From an uncultured bacterium (GTDB taxonomy: Bacteria > Cyanobacteriota > Vampirovibrionia > Gastranaerophilales > Gastranaerophilaceae): a stretch of 6,793 nucleotides of DNA. Shown in pieces: positions 6,281-6,793 of this stretch. Positions within the stretch are counted from its first letter, which is position 1. Each line of letters begins with the position of its first letter. Location: NCBI GenBank assembly GCA_949286405.1, contig CASECH010000032.1, forward strand, positions 1 through 6,793, read 5' to 3'. The notes beneath the pieces are model-generated. The model was not told the DNA's origin. It was given only the letters and a program-made list of their open reading frames with translations, and made no database searches. A program made the translations under genes and the position numbers.

Positions 6281-6590
6281 ATAAATCTAAAAAATAGTCT
6301 AAACATTCAATCATATATTAATCTACAATCAACAAAAAAACAAATATCTTCATATATTGTAATAAATAATTTTAATAGCATTTATGTATTGTTTTGTTTT
6401 TAATTCAAATTGTTAATAAATGTAAAGCACGAAAAGTCTTGCCAATCAAAGGGCATGCAAAAAATACGAAAAAACATGAAAAAAAAGTCTTTTTTTTTTA
6501 TTTTTTTTTGTATAAGATTAAAGACGTGCTCACTGCTCAAGCGAACTTTAAAAATTAGCCGAAAATAATAATTTAAGAAGTAAAAAATGC
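6281..6590. other. Divergent intergenic region with A and T tracts, no credible gene
   Basis: This stretch separates the minus-strand exported-protein gene from the plus-strand promoter at 6591. It must hold the promoter of the exported protein, but I see no convincing -35/-10 pair for it. The most striking content is A8 (6479-6486) followed by T10 (6490-6499) and T9 (6501-6509), and an interrupted inverted repeat joining AGCACG (6426-6431) plus TCTT (6437-6440) to AAGACGTGCT (6521-6530). The last 30 bases before 6591 are A-rich and could act as an UP element. A 65-codon open frame on the minus strand here is low-complexity and is not called. Confidence 0.6.
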
Positions 6591-6618
6591 TTGACAAAAA
6601 AAAATGATGAGTTACAAT
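6591..6618 (+). promoter_or_regulatory. Strong sigma-70-like promoter, probably of an rRNA operon
   Basis: A perfect TTGACA (6591-6596), a 16-bp spacer and TACAAT (6613-6618) make the best promoter in the window. The A-rich segment just upstream (about 6561-6588) resembles an UP element. Transcription would begin near 6625. No open reading frame or Shine-Dalgarno-plus-ATG arrangement follows, which together with the boxA-like segment at 6713-6733 points to a stable-RNA operon. Confidence 0.75.
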
Positions 6619-6624
6619 AAGAAT

Positions 6625-6793
6625 TGCTGGCGACAGTCGGTTTGTTTTTAAGAAGATTACATATTACCCTGTATTCATTAAGAATAGATTGTGCTCCGTT
6701 AGTAACGCGAAATGAACATTGACAATAGAATAGCTGAAGACGAAAAAATACTTTGTTGATTCGAAAAAATGATAACGGATAAAAAGTTGAATA
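6625..6793 (+). ncRNA. Probable rRNA operon leader, cut by the window end
   Basis: From the predicted transcription start to the window end there are 169 nt without a convincing coding frame. Base composition is less AT-biased than the preceding spacer (for example GCTGGCGACAGTCGG, 6626-6640). The segment at 6713-6733 resembles conserved leader motifs found before 16S rRNA. The mature 16S start (AGAGTTTGATCCTGG-like) is not reached, so the 16S gene would begin beyond 6793. A tRNA operon or another structured RNA cannot be excluded. Confidence 0.5.
6713..6733 (+). promoter_or_regulatory. boxA-like antitermination segment of an rRNA leader
   Basis: TGAACATTGACAATAGAATAG closely follows the pattern TGTTCTTTGAxAAxTGAATAG seen in many bacterial rRNA leaders, where the boxA element recruits NusB-NusE for antitermination. 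Differences lie mainly in its first half. TGCTC at 6692-6696 could be another partial boxA. The match comes from memory of the motif, not an alignment. Confidence 0.45.

Noticed and set aside
6426..6510. Small RNA gene ending in the long T tracts
   Set aside because: No G-C-rich hairpin directly precedes the T run and no clear promoter lies upstream, so a small RNA cannot be supported.
6400..6597. Minus-strand open frame of 65 codons
   Set aside because: It is dominated by Phe, Lys and Ile codons from A and T tracts, has no Shine-Dalgarno at its ATG, overlaps the -35 box of the strong plus-strand promoter, and matches nothing I know.
1..6793. CRISPR arrays, insertion sequences, phage genes or tRNA genes
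   Set aside because: I found no regularly spaced repeats, transposase or integrase motifs, terminal inverted repeats or tRNA-like cloverleaf with TTCGA-type T loop on either strand.

Overview
This AT-rich window (roughly 30% G+C by eye) carries five credible protein genes and, at its right edge, a strong promoter with what looks like the leader of a ribosomal RNA operon. The gene content suggests a diderm bacterium: a GDP-mannose enzyme, a membrane-anchored Slt-type lytic transglycosylase and a small exported coiled-coil protein or lipoprotein. Low G+C, mixed Shine-Dalgarno use and a cyanobacteria-like TPR-plus-SLT transglycosylase would fit the non-photosynthetic gut relatives of Cyanobacteria (Gastranaerophilales/Melainabacteria). 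That placement is inference; nothing here proves it.

Left block, minus strand (54-1966): a bifunctional mannose-1-phosphate guanylyltransferase / mannose-6-phosphate isomerase (manC type) lies 59 nt downstream of a shortened, motif-eroded ThiE/TenI-like protein. Middle block, plus strand (2028-4025): a 665-residue lytic transglycosylase diverges from the ThiE-like gene across only 61 bp. The two promoters in that gap overlap at their -35 ends, and both seem to start transcription at or within a few bases of the start codon (leaderless or nearly so).

Right block: a 543-residue protein of unrecognised family (4188-5819, plus) has its own -10 box, a good ribosome binding site and a strong terminator. 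That terminator is a perfect 13-bp stem that also serves the convergent gene for a 133-residue exported coiled-coil protein (5866-6267, minus). From 6268 to the end there is no credible gene. This stretch holds the upstream region of the exported protein, long A and T tracts, a TTGACA-16-TACAAT promoter, and a transcribed leader with a boxA-like rRNA-leader segment. A 16S rRNA gene probably begins just past 6793.

The genes do not form one pathway. Three touch the cell envelope: GDP-mannose for surface glycans, peptidoglycan cleavage, and a small exported coiled-coil protein. The least explained items are the 543-residue orphan, the half-size ThiE-like protein and the leaderless divergent promoter pair.
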